Assembly: GCF_001570425.1 (NCBI RefSeq)
Contig: NZ_BCSX01000020.1
Coordinates: forward strand, 51,312 to 115,311
Length of the DNA stretch: 64,000 nt
Source of the DNA: Mycolicibacterium brisbanense
GTDB lineage: Bacteria; Actinomycetota; Actinomycetes; Mycobacteriales; Mycobacteriaceae
Direction of reading: 5' to 3'
The notes under the pieces were generated by a model. That model ran no database searches. It was not told the origin of the DNA and saw only the letters and a program-made list of their open reading frames with translations. Of the stretch, positions 54,220 to 62,991 are shown one piece after another (position 1 is the stretch's first letter; every line of letters starts with the position of its first letter). The translations under genes and the position numbers were made by a program.

Positions 54220-55785
54220 TCATGCCGCAGTGAGCGGGATGTGGGCAGTCAGGATGGTCCCGTGGCCGATCGGGCTGGAGATGTGCAGGCGACCACCCAA
54301 CGCCTCGACGCGGTCCCGGAGCCCGACGAGCCCGGATCCGGCTCCGGTGGCAGCGCCGCCGATCCCGTCGTCGGACACGCAGACGCGCAGCGCCTCACCG
54401 TCGAGGTCGACCTTCACGTCGACCTGCGAGGCCTGCGCGTGCTTGGCTGCGTTGGTCAACGCCTCGGCAACCACGTAGTACGCACCGATCTCGACGGATT
54501 CGCGCGGTCGCTGCTCGACGTCGACGGTTACGTCGACCGGTATCGCCGAGCGCCGACCCAGCGCCCGCAACGCGGGCCGCAGGCCGCCGTTGGTGAGAAC
54601 CGCCGGGTGAATCCCGTGGGTGATCTGTCGAAGTTCTTCACTGGCCGCGACCAGCCCATCGCCGAGTGCTGTGATCTCTTGTACCAGTGCATCATCCGAT
54701 GGCACCAGGTGCTGCAGTGAGCGGACTGTCAACGTCAGTGCGACCAACCGTTGCTGCGCGCCGTCGTGCAGATCGCGCTCGATGCGACGCATGGCTTCGT
54801 CGCCGGCGGCGACGATACGTGCGCGCGACGCCATCAACTCCCTGCGGGCTTCGGTGTTGGCGATCGCCGTCGCGACGAGTTCGGCGAAATCTTCGAGTCT
54901 CGACTCCGTGTCGGGCGGCGGCGGTTCGGACCGCGACGATCCGACGACCGCAGCACCCCACAGCCTTCCATCGACGATGATCGGCGCCCCGACACCGGAT
55001 TTCAATCCCAATTCCCTGATCAACGCCGCAGTGGAGCCCTCGGCATGCTCGTGGTTGTCCAGGCGCGCCGCACGACCGGTGCGCATCACCATGCCCGAGA
55101 CATTGTCCCCATCCAGCGACACCTTGGCGCCGACGGGCATCCTCGGCAGGCCTGCCTCGTCATGGACTGCCACGATCTCGCCGTAGCCCTCGTCGAGATA
55201 CCTGACCAAGGCGGCATTTCCGGTGCACAGGGTGTTTGCCACCTCGTCGGCGACCGCTGTGAGGACCTCGTCCGGCGGGGCGCCGCGCGCCACCAACGTC
55301 GCCACTCGACGCAAAGCAGCTTGCCGCGCAGCCAGTTCACTGACCTGCTCGGCAGCCCGTCGTGCCTCCACGGCACGCAGACGGGCCTGCCCGACCAACA
55401 CGTTCGCCAACAGCGAGACGGGCAGGTAGACGAAAATCGGGATCAGGTCGCGCGGGCTGTCCGGAATCACCATGCCGCCGAGATGCATCCGCAAGTAGAC
55501 GACGGTGCTCGCGAGTGTCATGAGGCCGCCCATCCACATCGGCCACCCGGCTGAGACCACAAGCACGCCAAGGAAGAAGACCACGCCGAACATCTGATGC
55601 GGCAGCGTCCGGCCGAGCAGCGCCACCAGCGCGGCCTCGGCGACGATCAGGACACCGCCGACAACGAAGCCCAGCCACAGCGGCGGCGTCGGCCCCAGCA
55701 GCAACGACGCCAGACGCGATACCGACCACCCTCGCTGACTTCCGTCTGCGTTGGTTGATCCGAAGGTCAAACCATCCGGAGCCAT
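54220..55785 (-). CDS. Sensor histidine kinase with GAF domain (orphan)
   Basis: A 521-residue kinase. Four to five membrane helices (about 30-135) are followed by a coiled linker, a GAF domain (about 155-315) and a HisKA_3 segment with phospho-acceptor His in RIERDLHDGAQQRLVAL. The HATPase domain has VVAEALTNAAKHA and DDGIGG; the NarL-type class is clear. A partner response regulator is not adjacent, so it is an orphan in this window. It is convergent to the CoA-transferase remnant. Confidence 0.88.
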   Translation of the reverse strand: MAPDGLTFGSTNADGSQRGWSVSRLASLLLGPTPPLWLGFVVGGVLIVAEAALVALLGRTLPHQMFGVVFFLGVLVVSAGWPMWMGGLMTLASTVVYLRMHLGGMVIPDSPRDLIPIFVYLPVSLLANVLVGQARLRAVEARRAAEQVSELAARQAALRRVATLVARGAPPDEVLTAVADEVANTLCTGNAALVRYLDEGYGEIVAVHDEAGLPRMPVGAKVSLDGDNVSGMVMRTGRAARLDNHEHAEGSTAALIRELGLKSGVGAPIIVDGRLWGAAVVGSSRSEPPPPDTESRLEDFAELVATAIANTEARRELMASRARIVAAGDEAMRRIERDLHDGAQQRLVALTLTVRSLQHLVPSDDALVQEITALGDGLVAASEELRQITHGIHPAVLTNGGLRPALRALGRRSAIPVDVTVDVEQRPRESVEIGAYYVVAEALTNAAKHAQASQVDVKVDLDGEALRVCVSDDGIGGAATGAGSGLVGLRDRVEALGGRLHISSPIGHGTILTAHIPLTAA

Positions 55786-55984
55786 TTATACGACCTCGAT
55801 CCCGCGCAGTGTCCAAAGTGCCGATTATCCTCGCTCACCGGGCACTTCTGCCATGCGGGTTACGTCTTACCGCTAGCATCCATCCATCGCTCCGGCCTGC
55901 CGGAAAATCTCGGCTCGAACCCGGCATTCATCGAATTTCCCCGGTATTGCTCTAGTTAACGGTGAAGACGGCAGAGGAGTCTTG

Positions 55985-57100
55985 ATGGATCGAACCGAGG
56001 CGGAACGCTTTCGTTCCCTGCTGGCCGCCGAGCGGCGCAGCGCCGACTTGTATGCCGAAATGGCCGACGCCGCAACCGGGGAACGTAAGCACATCCTGTC
56101 CGAACTGGCACAGGTTGAGCACCGGCACGCGGCACATTGGCAGTCGAAGCTCACCGAGTTGGGGGAGCAGGTGCCCGAGCCCGGCCGTCGCGGTCTCCGG
56201 GTGCGGGTCCTGTCCTGGCTGGCCCACCGGTTCTCGGTCGACACGGTATTGCCCTACCTCGAACGTTCCGAGCGTGCCGACGCCGGGCTGTACAGCACGG
56301 ATCCCGCTGCCGCGGCCGGCATGGCGATCGATGAGCGATCGCATGCTCGCGTGCTCACGCGGCTACGCAACGACGGCCGCTCGACACTCCGTGAGCCGTG
56401 GCATCGGGGAGATCGCTCGGGGGCTTTGCGCGCTGCGGTATTCGGCGTCAACGACGGTCTGGTCTCCAACACGTCGCTGGTGATGGGTTTTGCCGGGTCC
56501 GGGGCGAGCGCATCGGTGATCCTGTTCGCCGGCCTGGCAGGTCTGCTCGCCGGGGCATTCTCGATGGCGGCCGGCGAGTACATCTCGATGCGTAGCCAGC
56601 GTGAGGCCTACGAACGTGAAATAGCGGTCGAGGAACTGGAATTGCGCTATGCCCCGGAAGCCGAGTTGGAGGAGTTGGCGCTGATCTATCGCGCCAAAGG
56701 CCTGGACCGCGATGAGGCGCAACGAATTGCGAGCACCATCCTGCAAGACCGCGACACCGCGCTGGATACCATGGCTCGTGAGGAACTCGGGCTGGATCCC
56801 GACGAGCTGGGCTCGCCGTGGTCGGCAGCGTTCTCCAGTCTGATCTCGTTCGCGGTGGGCGCAAGTGTGGTCGTGGTGCCCTACATGTTCACCAACGGGC
56901 TCGCCGCCCTGGTCATCGCCGTGCTCGCAGCGGCCGCGGCACTGTTCACGGTCGGCGCCGTGATCGGTGCGCTGAGCGGCCGAGGCGTGTTTCGCTGCGG
57001 GCTAAGGCAGTTGGCCATCGGCGGCGGCGCGGCCGTGTTGATATTCGCGATCGGACATGTGGGAGGAGAACTCGCGGGCACGGGCCCTGCCGGACGTTGA
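55985..57100 (+). CDS. Rubrerythrin-VIT1 fusion, putative iron/manganese transporter
   Basis: A 371-residue protein. The N-terminal ferritin-like rubrerythrin domain (about 5-125) carries Glu/His motifs (ERRSADLYAEMADAATGERK; QVEHRHAAHW; DERSHARVLTRL). The C-terminal VIT1/CCC1 domain (about 140-365) has AAVFGVNDGLVSNTSLVMGF, GAFSMAAGEYISMRSQREAY and the final helices. Such proteins sequester or export iron or manganese, with the ferritin domain binding the metal. ATG 55985 has GAGGAG five bases before; TTG 55982 is one codon earlier. Confidence 0.88.
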   Translation: MDRTEAERFRSLLAAERRSADLYAEMADAATGERKHILSELAQVEHRHAAHWQSKLTELGEQVPEPGRRGLRVRVLSWLAHRFSVDTVLPYLERSERADAGLYSTDPAAAAGMAIDERSHARVLTRLRNDGRSTLREPWHRGDRSGALRAAVFGVNDGLVSNTSLVMGFAGSGASASVILFAGLAGLLAGAFSMAAGEYISMRSQREAYEREIAVEELELRYAPEAELEELALIYRAKGLDRDEAQRIASTILQDRDTALDTMAREELGLDPDELGSPWSAAFSSLISFAVGASVVVVPYMFTNGLAALVIAVLAAAAALFTVGAVIGALSGRGVFRCGLRQLAIGGGAAVLIFAIGHVGGELAGTGPAGR

Positions 57101-57200
57101 CCTGTGGTCGCGCCAAACCGGCTTTACTGGTGACGTGAACGGGCAATATGGAAGCACCTGCTGCCCTCGACCGAGCGATCCCGCCTGGAAGGACCCCACC

Positions 57201-58349
57201 GTGACCGACTCCGCGACCGCCGACCTACCTGTCTCGGGCCTTGAACTGCGCTCCCTGCTGACCGAAGCCGGTGAGCTCGAACTGACACTGGAACCCCAGC
57301 CGATCACGCCGCCGGGCCGGGGCGAGGTCGTCGTGCGTGTCGAGGCGGCGCCGGTCAATCCGTCAGATCTGGGCCTACTGTTGGGCGCAGCCGATCTGGC
57401 GACGGCAGGCGCCGTGGGCGACGGCGCGGCCCGGCGCACGTCGATCACAGTTCCACCCAACGGTTTTCGTGCCATGGCGAGCCGGGTCGGGCAGTCCATG
57501 TCCGTTGGCAACGAGGGCTCAGGCGTGGTGGTCGCGGCCGGTGATGACGCGACTTCGCTGCTCGGGAAAACCGTGGCGGTGCTCGCAGGCGGCATGTACA
57601 GCCAGTACCGCACGGTGCCGACGGCCAGCTGTCTGGCGCTGCCCGACGACGTGACCGCCGCCGAGGGCGCCTCGTGCTTCGTCAACCCCCTCACCGCGCT
57701 GGGTATGGTCGAAACCATGCGCGACGAAGGACACACGGCGCTGGTCCACACTGCCGCCGCGTCCAACCTCGGACAGATGTTGAACAAGATCTGCGCGCAG
57801 GACAATGTCGGGCTGGTCAACATTGTGCGCAGCGCCGCACAAGAAGAGCTGCTCAGGGGGATCGGTGCCCGGTATGTCTGCAACTCGACGGCCGACGACT
57901 TCGTCCCGGCTCTCGTCGAAGCGGTCGCCGAGACCGGAGCCACGCTGGCCTTCGACGCGATCGGTGGCGGGCACCTGGCAAGCACCATCCTCTCCGCCAT
58001 GGAGACTGCCGCCGGTCGGCGGATGACGAGCTACAGCCGGTACGGGTCGTCGGTCCTCAAGCAGGTGTACATCTACGGGTCGCTCGATACCGGGCCGACC
58101 GAGCTCGACCGCACATTTGGCATGAGCTGGAGCGTCGGCGGTTGGCTTCTGACTCCCTTTCTGCAGAAGATCGGACCCTCCCGTGTCGCCGAGTTGCACG
58201 CCCGGGTGGCGGCCGGGGTGAAGACCACCTTCGCCAGCCACTACACCCAGACGGTCTCGTTGGCCGATCTGCTGAAACCGCAAATCCTGCAAGCGATCTC
58301 GCGTAAGGCGACGGGGGAGAAGTTCCTGGTCACACCGGCGCAGAACTGA
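57201..58349 (+). CDS. MDR-family zinc-less oxidoreductase (quinone reductase-like)
   Basis: A 382-residue medium-chain dehydrogenase/reductase. The catalytic domain has the VVRVEAAPVNPSDLGLLLG motif of quinone reductases and no zinc Cys/His set. The nucleotide fold is degenerate (ALVHTAAASNLGQMLNKICA). It probably reduces a quinone or enone with NAD(P)H. The GTG at 57201 follows GGAAGGA; the longer reading frame upstream overlaps non-conserved sequence. It overlaps the convergent PNPOx-like gene by 20 bp. Confidence 0.85.
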   Translation: MTDSATADLPVSGLELRSLLTEAGELELTLEPQPITPPGRGEVVVRVEAAPVNPSDLGLLLGAADLATAGAVGDGAARRTSITVPPNGFRAMASRVGQSMSVGNEGSGVVVAAGDDATSLLGKTVAVLAGGMYSQYRTVPTASCLALPDDVTAAEGASCFVNPLTALGMVETMRDEGHTALVHTAAASNLGQMLNKICAQDNVGLVNIVRSAAQEELLRGIGARYVCNSTADDFVPALVEAVAETGATLAFDAIGGGHLASTILSAMETAAGRRMTSYSRYGSSVLKQVYIYGSLDTGPTELDRTFGMSWSVGGWLLTPFLQKIGPSRVAELHARVAAGVKTTFASHYTQTVSLADLLKPQILQAISRKATGEKFLVTPAQN

Positions 58350-59004
58350 TGCGCTCGGACCGGCGTCCCGATTCGACCAATGTCCGCACCGAGTCCGGCA
58401 ATTCGGCCGATGACCAGGAAGCACGCTGCGGCGTGCCGTAATTGACGACGAACGGGACGGTGCCCGCCCACGCATCGGTGTCCTCGTCGGGCTCCTTGAC
58501 CGGACCGTCGTTGACCTTGTACACCCAATCCCCGTCGGTGATGGTCATAGCCACGACGTTGGTGGCGGCGACCTCTTTCTGTGTCATCCCACGGACTTCG
58601 GCCGTGCGCCCGGGGAGTAACAGGTCGCTGAAGCGGTCCAGGAGCATGGCCCGTTCCTCGCGGCGGGCGGCCTGCAGATCACCGTAGAGCACAGCCGAGC
58701 GGTAATGCACCGACGAGTCGAACGTGCTGTGAGCCACCACCAGCGCATCCATCGCCGTCACACAGAAGGCCGCGGACGTTGTCGTCGCGTTGGCTCCCAG
58801 GGCACCGGCGCCGGTCGAGCCGTGCATGAGAATCCGGTCCTCGTGCCGGACGAACAGCGTCGGCACCGCCAGTGGCCGCGTCCTGCCGTCACGGCGTTGA
58901 ACGCTGCCCATCGTGAGCACACCCCACCATTGCCCATCGAGAAATTCCTCGAGCGCGGCACGCTCGGTGGACTGTCGACCTTCTTTGCGGGTGAGCTTCT
59001 CCAT
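58330..59004 (-). CDS. Pyridoxamine 5'-phosphate oxidase-like flavin-binding protein
   Basis: A 224-residue protein of the split-barrel PNPOx-like family. Motifs include RKEGRQSTERAALEEFLDGQ at the start and FVRHEDRILMHGSTGAGALG in the barrel; FCVTAMDALVVAHSTFDSSV follows. It likely binds FMN or a deazaflavin. It is divergent from a MocR-type, PLP-binding regulator with a 78-bp gap, a pairing often seen for vitamin B6 salvage or regulation. Its end overlaps the oxidoreductase gene. The precise reaction is open. Confidence 0.85.
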   Translation of the reverse strand: MEKLTRKEGRQSTERAALEEFLDGQWWGVLTMGSVQRRDGRTRPLAVPTLFVRHEDRILMHGSTGAGALGANATTTSAAFCVTAMDALVVAHSTFDSSVHYRSAVLYGDLQAARREERAMLLDRFSDLLLPGRTAEVRGMTQKEVAATNVVAMTITDGDWVYKVNDGPVKEPDEDTDAWAGTVPFVVNYGTPQRASWSSAELPDSVRTLVESGRRSERISSAPV

Positions 59005-59051
59005 GGCTCACAGGAAACCATGATTGCGGCCTTACCGTAACAGCCAGAAAG

Positions 59052-59076
59052 TGCCGATATCAGATGCCAGTATTGT
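59052..59076 (+). promoter_or_regulatory. Direct repeat and -10 box of the MocR gene
   Basis: TGCCGATAT (59052-59060) and TGCCAGTAT (59065-59073) are direct repeats 13 bp apart. The second overlaps TATTGT (59071-59076), which lies 6 nt before the ATG and fits a leaderless start. Direct repeats are a usual site type for MocR/PdxR regulators. Confidence 0.5.
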
Positions 59077-59082
59077 GGGCAG

Positions 59083-60504
59083 ATGCCGCGCCACACCCGA
59101 CTGGTCCATCTTCCGCTGGACACCAGCGACCTGACTGCGAAGTCGATCGCCACGCAGACGGTGGCCCTGATCGCCGGCGGCCAACTCGCCGACGGGGACT
59201 GGCTGCCCTCCACGCGTGCATTGGCCGACGAACTCGGATGTTCACGCACCATGGTCGCGGCCGCCTACGACGAGCTGGTCGCCGCCGGGTTTCTCGAAGG
59301 GGTGCCCGGCTCGGGTACCCGGACGACCTCCGGCGCCGCCGCCGCGGCCGCCGCCGGGCTCTCGAGTCGCCCGTCCGAGCACGCTGGGGTCGACAGCTCG
59401 CGGCGTCCTGCTGCATCCAAATATCGCGCACACCAACGTAATCCGACGGTAGATCTCCGGCCGGGCTATCCCGACACGGGGTTGATCGATATGCGGGCAT
59501 GGACTCGCGCCTGGCGCGCGGCCGGCGCCCGGACCCCGACCGTCTCCTCACCGTGGCAAGACGCGAGCGAGTCGTTCGTCGCGGCGTTGACCGATCACCT
59601 GCGCACCAATCGCGGGATCGATACCGACACGGTGCTCGATGTGCCGGGCTCCGGAGCGGCCTTCCATGCTGTCGCGGCGGTGAGCGGTCTCACGCGATGC
59701 TATGTCGAATCTCCTTGCTACCCAGCCGCATACGAGGAGTTTCTTCGCGCCGGGCTGCATCCGGTCTTCGTCCCGGTCGATGACGACGGCCTGCGCGTCG
59801 ATCAGCTGGGCGATGCCGCGGGCCTGGTGTACTGCACGCCGGCGCATCAGTATCCCCTCGGACACCGATTGTCGGTCAACCGGCGCGCCGAGCTGGTTGC
59901 GTGGGCCAAGCGGACCGGCTCGATCATCGTCGAGGACGACTATGACGGTGAATTCCGCTACGGGGTGGCGCCGCTCCCGGCGGTCCGGTCCGTCCCGGGA
60001 GCGGGGGAGCACGTCGCCTACATCGGGACGGCGTCGAAGATCCTCACCCCCGGACTGGGCGCGGCGTGGCTGGTACCACCCAGACCACTTCGCGATGCCG
60101 TGCTGGCCTATCTACGTGAGCATCGGCTCGCACTGCCCGTGACTACCAGGGATGCACTCGCGGAACTGATCCTCACCGGTGATCTGCAGCGGCACCTGGC
60201 CCGCGCCGCACGCGAGTACCGGCATCGTCGCGACATACTGATCGCCGCGCTCGGCACCCACTGCCCCGAGCTCTCCGTGCTGGGCGTCGAGGCCGGACTC
60301 CACGTCGCCGTCGTGCTGCCCCGCGCGCATGACGACCGTCACGTGGCCGAGCAACTCAGCACGCACGGATTCGTCGTCGAACCCCTCTCGCTCTACCCAG
60401 GTGCGGTGGACGGTCAAATCAATGGACTGGCGGTCGGTTTCGCTCTCATCGACCGAGTGTCTGCCAACGGCTTCGCAATACGCCTCGCCGAGGCGCTCGG
60501 ATAG
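59083..60504 (+). CDS. MocR-family regulator (GntR helix-turn-helix plus aminotransferase domain)
   Basis: A 473-residue protein. A GntR-type winged helix (about 10-85: DWLPSTRALADELGCSRTMV) is joined by an Ala/Ser-rich linker to a fold I aminotransferase domain (about 120-470). The PLP lysine is Lys319 in IGTASKILTPG, and VEDDYDGEFRY carries the cofactor-binding Asp. MocR/PdxR proteins bind PLP and control vitamin B6, GABA or transport genes. It is divergent from the PNPOx-like gene, which is the probable target. Confidence 0.92.
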   Translation: MPRHTRLVHLPLDTSDLTAKSIATQTVALIAGGQLADGDWLPSTRALADELGCSRTMVAAAYDELVAAGFLEGVPGSGTRTTSGAAAAAAAGLSSRPSEHAGVDSSRRPAASKYRAHQRNPTVDLRPGYPDTGLIDMRAWTRAWRAAGARTPTVSSPWQDASESFVAALTDHLRTNRGIDTDTVLDVPGSGAAFHAVAAVSGLTRCYVESPCYPAAYEEFLRAGLHPVFVPVDDDGLRVDQLGDAAGLVYCTPAHQYPLGHRLSVNRRAELVAWAKRTGSIIVEDDYDGEFRYGVAPLPAVRSVPGAGEHVAYIGTASKILTPGLGAAWLVPPRPLRDAVLAYLREHRLALPVTTRDALAELILTGDLQRHLARAAREYRHRRDILIAALGTHCPELSVLGVEAGLHVAVVLPRAHDDRHVAEQLSTHGFVVEPLSLYPGAVDGQINGLAVGFALIDRVSANGFAIRLAEALG

Positions 60505-60523
60505 ATGGGCAGCGCCGCGGGTG

Positions 60524-61528
60524 CTAACCGATTGTGGCGTGCTCCGCCGGATAGGCGTGGATGAGCGCGGTGGTCAGCTTGGGCACCGCATGGACGAGGT
60601 CGTGCTCGGCGTCGTGGGCGATGCGGTGGGCACTCGCGAGGCTGAGGTCGGGATCGATGTCGAGTTCCGCATCCGCGTGCAGGCGGTGTCCGATCCAGCG
60701 CATGCGCACACTGCGCACCGCTCGCACTCCGGGGTGCGCGGCCAGGACCGACTCGGCCGTGTCGATGAGTGCGGGGTCCACCCCGTCCATGAGACGACGG
60801 AACACATCTCGTACGGCCGTGCGCAGGACCACCAGAATGGCCACGGTGATCAACAACCCGACAATGGGATCCGCGAGCGGGAATCCGAGCGCCACACCGC
60901 CGGCGCCGATCAGGACCGCGAGGGATGTGAAGCCGTCGGTGCGCGCGTGCAACCCGTCTGCGATCAGCGCGGCCGACCCGATCCTGCGCCCAACCCGGAT
61001 GCGCAACAAGGCAACCCATTCATTGCCGAGGAATCCCACCAAGCCCGCGAGAGCGACCCAGCCGACGTGTTCTATCGGCTGCGGCTCGATCGGATAAGTG
61101 ACAGCTTCCCAACCGGCGATCACCGCGGACAAGGCGATCATCGCGACGACGAACAGTCCCGCGATGTCCTCGGCTCGACCGAAGCCGTAGGTGTAGCGGC
61201 GGGTTGCGGCCTTGGTGCTGAGCACAAAAGCGATCCATAGCGGAACGCTGGTCAGTGCGTCGGAGAAATTGTGGATGGTGTCGGCCGCCAATGCGATGGA
61301 TCCCGACAGCACGACGATGACGATCTGGGCGACCGCCGTCAGTCCCAGCACCACAAGGCTGATCTTGACCGCACGGATTCCGGCGGCGCTGGATTCCAGC
61401 GCGCTGTCGATGCTGTCCGCCGCATCGTGGGAGTGTGGCGCGAAGATCTCCCGGACCAGCCCGCGCGCACCTCTCGGGTGCTCGTGGTCATGATCGTGAT
61501 CGTGATCGTGATCGTGATGGCCACTCAT
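60524..61528 (-). CDS. Cation diffusion facilitator family metal exporter
   Basis: A 334-residue protein with six helices. The family metal-site Asp/His residues are in LAADTIHNFSDALTS and ADGLHARTDGFTS. The cytoplasmic C-terminal domain (about 240-330) has RMRWIGHRLHADAELDID. The N-terminus is His/Asp-rich, with an uninterrupted HD run at residues 4-16. It exports divalent metal such as Zn, Co or Ni. It overlaps the upstream KmtR-like gene by 4 bp, which points to nickel/cobalt-responsive control. Confidence 0.92.
   Translation of the reverse strand: MSGHHDHDHDHDHDHEHPRGARGLVREIFAPHSHDAADSIDSALESSAAGIRAVKISLVVLGLTAVAQIVIVVLSGSIALAADTIHNFSDALTSVPLWIAFVLSTKAATRRYTYGFGRAEDIAGLFVVAMIALSAVIAGWEAVTYPIEPQPIEHVGWVALAGLVGFLGNEWVALLRIRVGRRIGSAALIADGLHARTDGFTSLAVLIGAGGVALGFPLADPIVGLLITVAILVVLRTAVRDVFRRLMDGVDPALIDTAESVLAAHPGVRAVRSVRMRWIGHRLHADAELDIDPDLSLASAHRIAHDAEHDLVHAVPKLTTALIHAYPAEHATIG
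61493..61516 (-). repeat. Four perfect ATCGTG hexamers in the exporter's His-rich tail
   Basis: The plus strand has ATCGTG four times in a row; read on the minus strand it codes alternating His and Asp near the amino end of the metal exporter. Loss or gain of one unit keeps the reading frame and changes the tail by two residues. Confidence 0.8.
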
Positions 61529-61926
61529 CGCCGTGCCGCTTTCCGTTGATCGGCATCGACGCTCAGCTCACGCACCCGGGCATCGTCGCGGTGATGTGGC
61601 GGGACACCGGGCCCGGCGTGTTCGGCGTTGTAGACGGCGTCGACGACCAATTGGCGAACATGCTCGTTCTCCAGGCTGTAGAAGATCGTGGTGCCCGAGC
61701 GCCGGGTGCGTACCAGCCGCGCCATGCGGAGCTTGGCCAGGTGCTGCGACACCGAGGGAGCCGGCTTGCCCACTCGGGCGGCAAGGTCGTTGACCGACAA
61801 CTCACCGCCGGTGAGCGCCCACAAGACCTGAATCCTCGTGGTGTCGGCGAGCATTCGGAACACCTCGACGATCAGACCCGCTTGTTCTTGATCCAGGGGA
61901 TGCAGCGAAGCATTATCTGCATACAT
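61525..61926 (-). CDS. kmtR: ArsR/SmtB-family metal sensor KmtR
   Basis: A 133-residue repressor. The winged helix lies at about 25-85 (RMLADTTRIQVLWALTGGEL; SVSQHLAKLRMARLVRTRRS). The C-terminal ligand set known from M. tuberculosis KmtR is present: His89 in ENEH, Glu102 and His103 in NAEH, and His111 and His112 in PPHH. The sequence agrees closely with my memory of Rv0827c, which senses nickel and cobalt and represses a CDF exporter. Here the two genes form one operon, overlapping by 4 bp. The start codon lies within a palindrome. Confidence 0.93.
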   Translation of the reverse strand: MYADNASLHPLDQEQAGLIVEVFRMLADTTRIQVLWALTGGELSVNDLAARVGKPAPSVSQHLAKLRMARLVRTRRSGTTIFYSLENEHVRQLVVDAVYNAEHAGPGVPPHHRDDARVRELSVDADQRKAARR

Positions 61927-61935
61927 ACGTAGATA
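61914..61935. promoter_or_regulatory. Candidate KmtR operator over the start codon
   Basis: An imperfect 22-bp inverted repeat (8 of 11 positions), bounded by TATCT and AGATA. It covers the start codon of kmtR and part of the -10 box TAGTAT (61938-61933 on the minus strand), which lies 6 nt before the ATG. A repressor bound here would block its own leaderless transcription. Confidence 0.6.
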
Positions 61936-62081
61936 CTAAACCCTCGAAGTACGGACGCGTAAACCCACGGCCGAGATCGTGCAAGTCGGGTAGGTCCCTA
62001 CGCTATGCCGCTGCTCGCCGCGATGCGATGGTGCCGTTGGAGTCGCTGAACTGCCCACTCACATCTGGCGGAGGGATCACC

Positions 62082-62882
62082 ATGGCACATCACGTATTGC
62101 GCAGGCCGGCATCTGTAGCCCTGTTCGCCGCGTTGGCGGCGGTGTCCAATCCCATACCGGCGCAGGCGGATCCCACCGATCTGCCCTACGGACCGGATAC
62201 CTGCATCCAGGGCTACGTCTGGCGGGAGGCGCGAACCGGCGACACGGTATGCGTCACCCCGGCGGTCCGCACGCGCACTGCCCAGGAGAACGCCACGGCC
62301 GCCGATCGCCGCGATCCCAACGGGGGAGCCTACGGACCCAACACATGCCTGCAGGGCTTCGTATGGCGCGAGGCGTTCGACGGTGACGTGGTGTGCGTGA
62401 CCCCCGACATCCGGGACCAGACGCGCGCCGACAATGCCGCCGCCGCGTCGCGCAAACAGGCCAACGCGCCGAAGAGTGACCCGAACGGACCGAACTTCAT
62501 CATCTGGGTGGCGCCGGATTGTTCGGTGGTGCTCGACGGTGCCGGCCCTGGCCGTGACACCCTCAACGTCGGCTATCAGGTACAGAATCTGGGGCCGGGC
62601 ACCGTCGACAGGCTCGTTCCGGTTCGCGTGTCGCTCGACAGCGGCGCCAGCGTCAACTACAACTCCTCACTGGGCGGCGGCCCGGATGGGCGGGCACAAA
62701 ACTACGCCCAGATGACGGTGGACAGCAGCTTCTACCAGCGCGACAACCGCGTGACAATCACCGCGGACCCCGACAACCAGTACGCCGAGCGTGTCGAGTC
62801 CGACAACTCGGCCGTCGTGCTCATCCCGCGCCAGCCCCGGCCGGCCAACAGCATGATCGATCTGAAATGCCAAGTGGCCTAG
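62082..62882 (+). CDS. Secreted protein with two Cys-pair repeats and a CARDB-like domain
   Basis: A 266-residue protein. A signal peptide (RRPASVALFAALAAVSNPIP, cut after AQA) precedes two tandem copies of a motif of about 48 residues: YGPDTCIQGYVWREA and YGPNTCLQGFVWREA. Each ends in VCVTP and has Cys 16 positions apart. The last 110 residues (VGYQVQNLGPGTVDRLVPVR onward) look like a CARDB beta-sandwich. The repeat is known from other actinobacterial secreted proteins but has no assigned role. GGAGGG stands before the ATG at 62082. Confidence 0.75.
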   Translation: MAHHVLRRPASVALFAALAAVSNPIPAQADPTDLPYGPDTCIQGYVWREARTGDTVCVTPAVRTRTAQENATAADRRDPNGGAYGPNTCLQGFVWREAFDGDVVCVTPDIRDQTRADNAAAASRKQANAPKSDPNGPNFIIWVAPDCSVVLDGAGPGRDTLNVGYQVQNLGPGTVDRLVPVRVSLDSGASVNYNSSLGGGPDGRAQNYAQMTVDSSFYQRDNRVTITADPDNQYAERVESDNSAVVLIPRQPRPANSMIDLKCQVA

Positions 62883-62991
62883 GGGTTTACCGGGCACATC
62901 TGAAAAACCGACGTATGGCATCGGAACTCGGAGGTTGACCCGGCCGCGAAGCGCCGAGATAGTCGTTGGGAATCGACGAGGGAGGCTGCTC

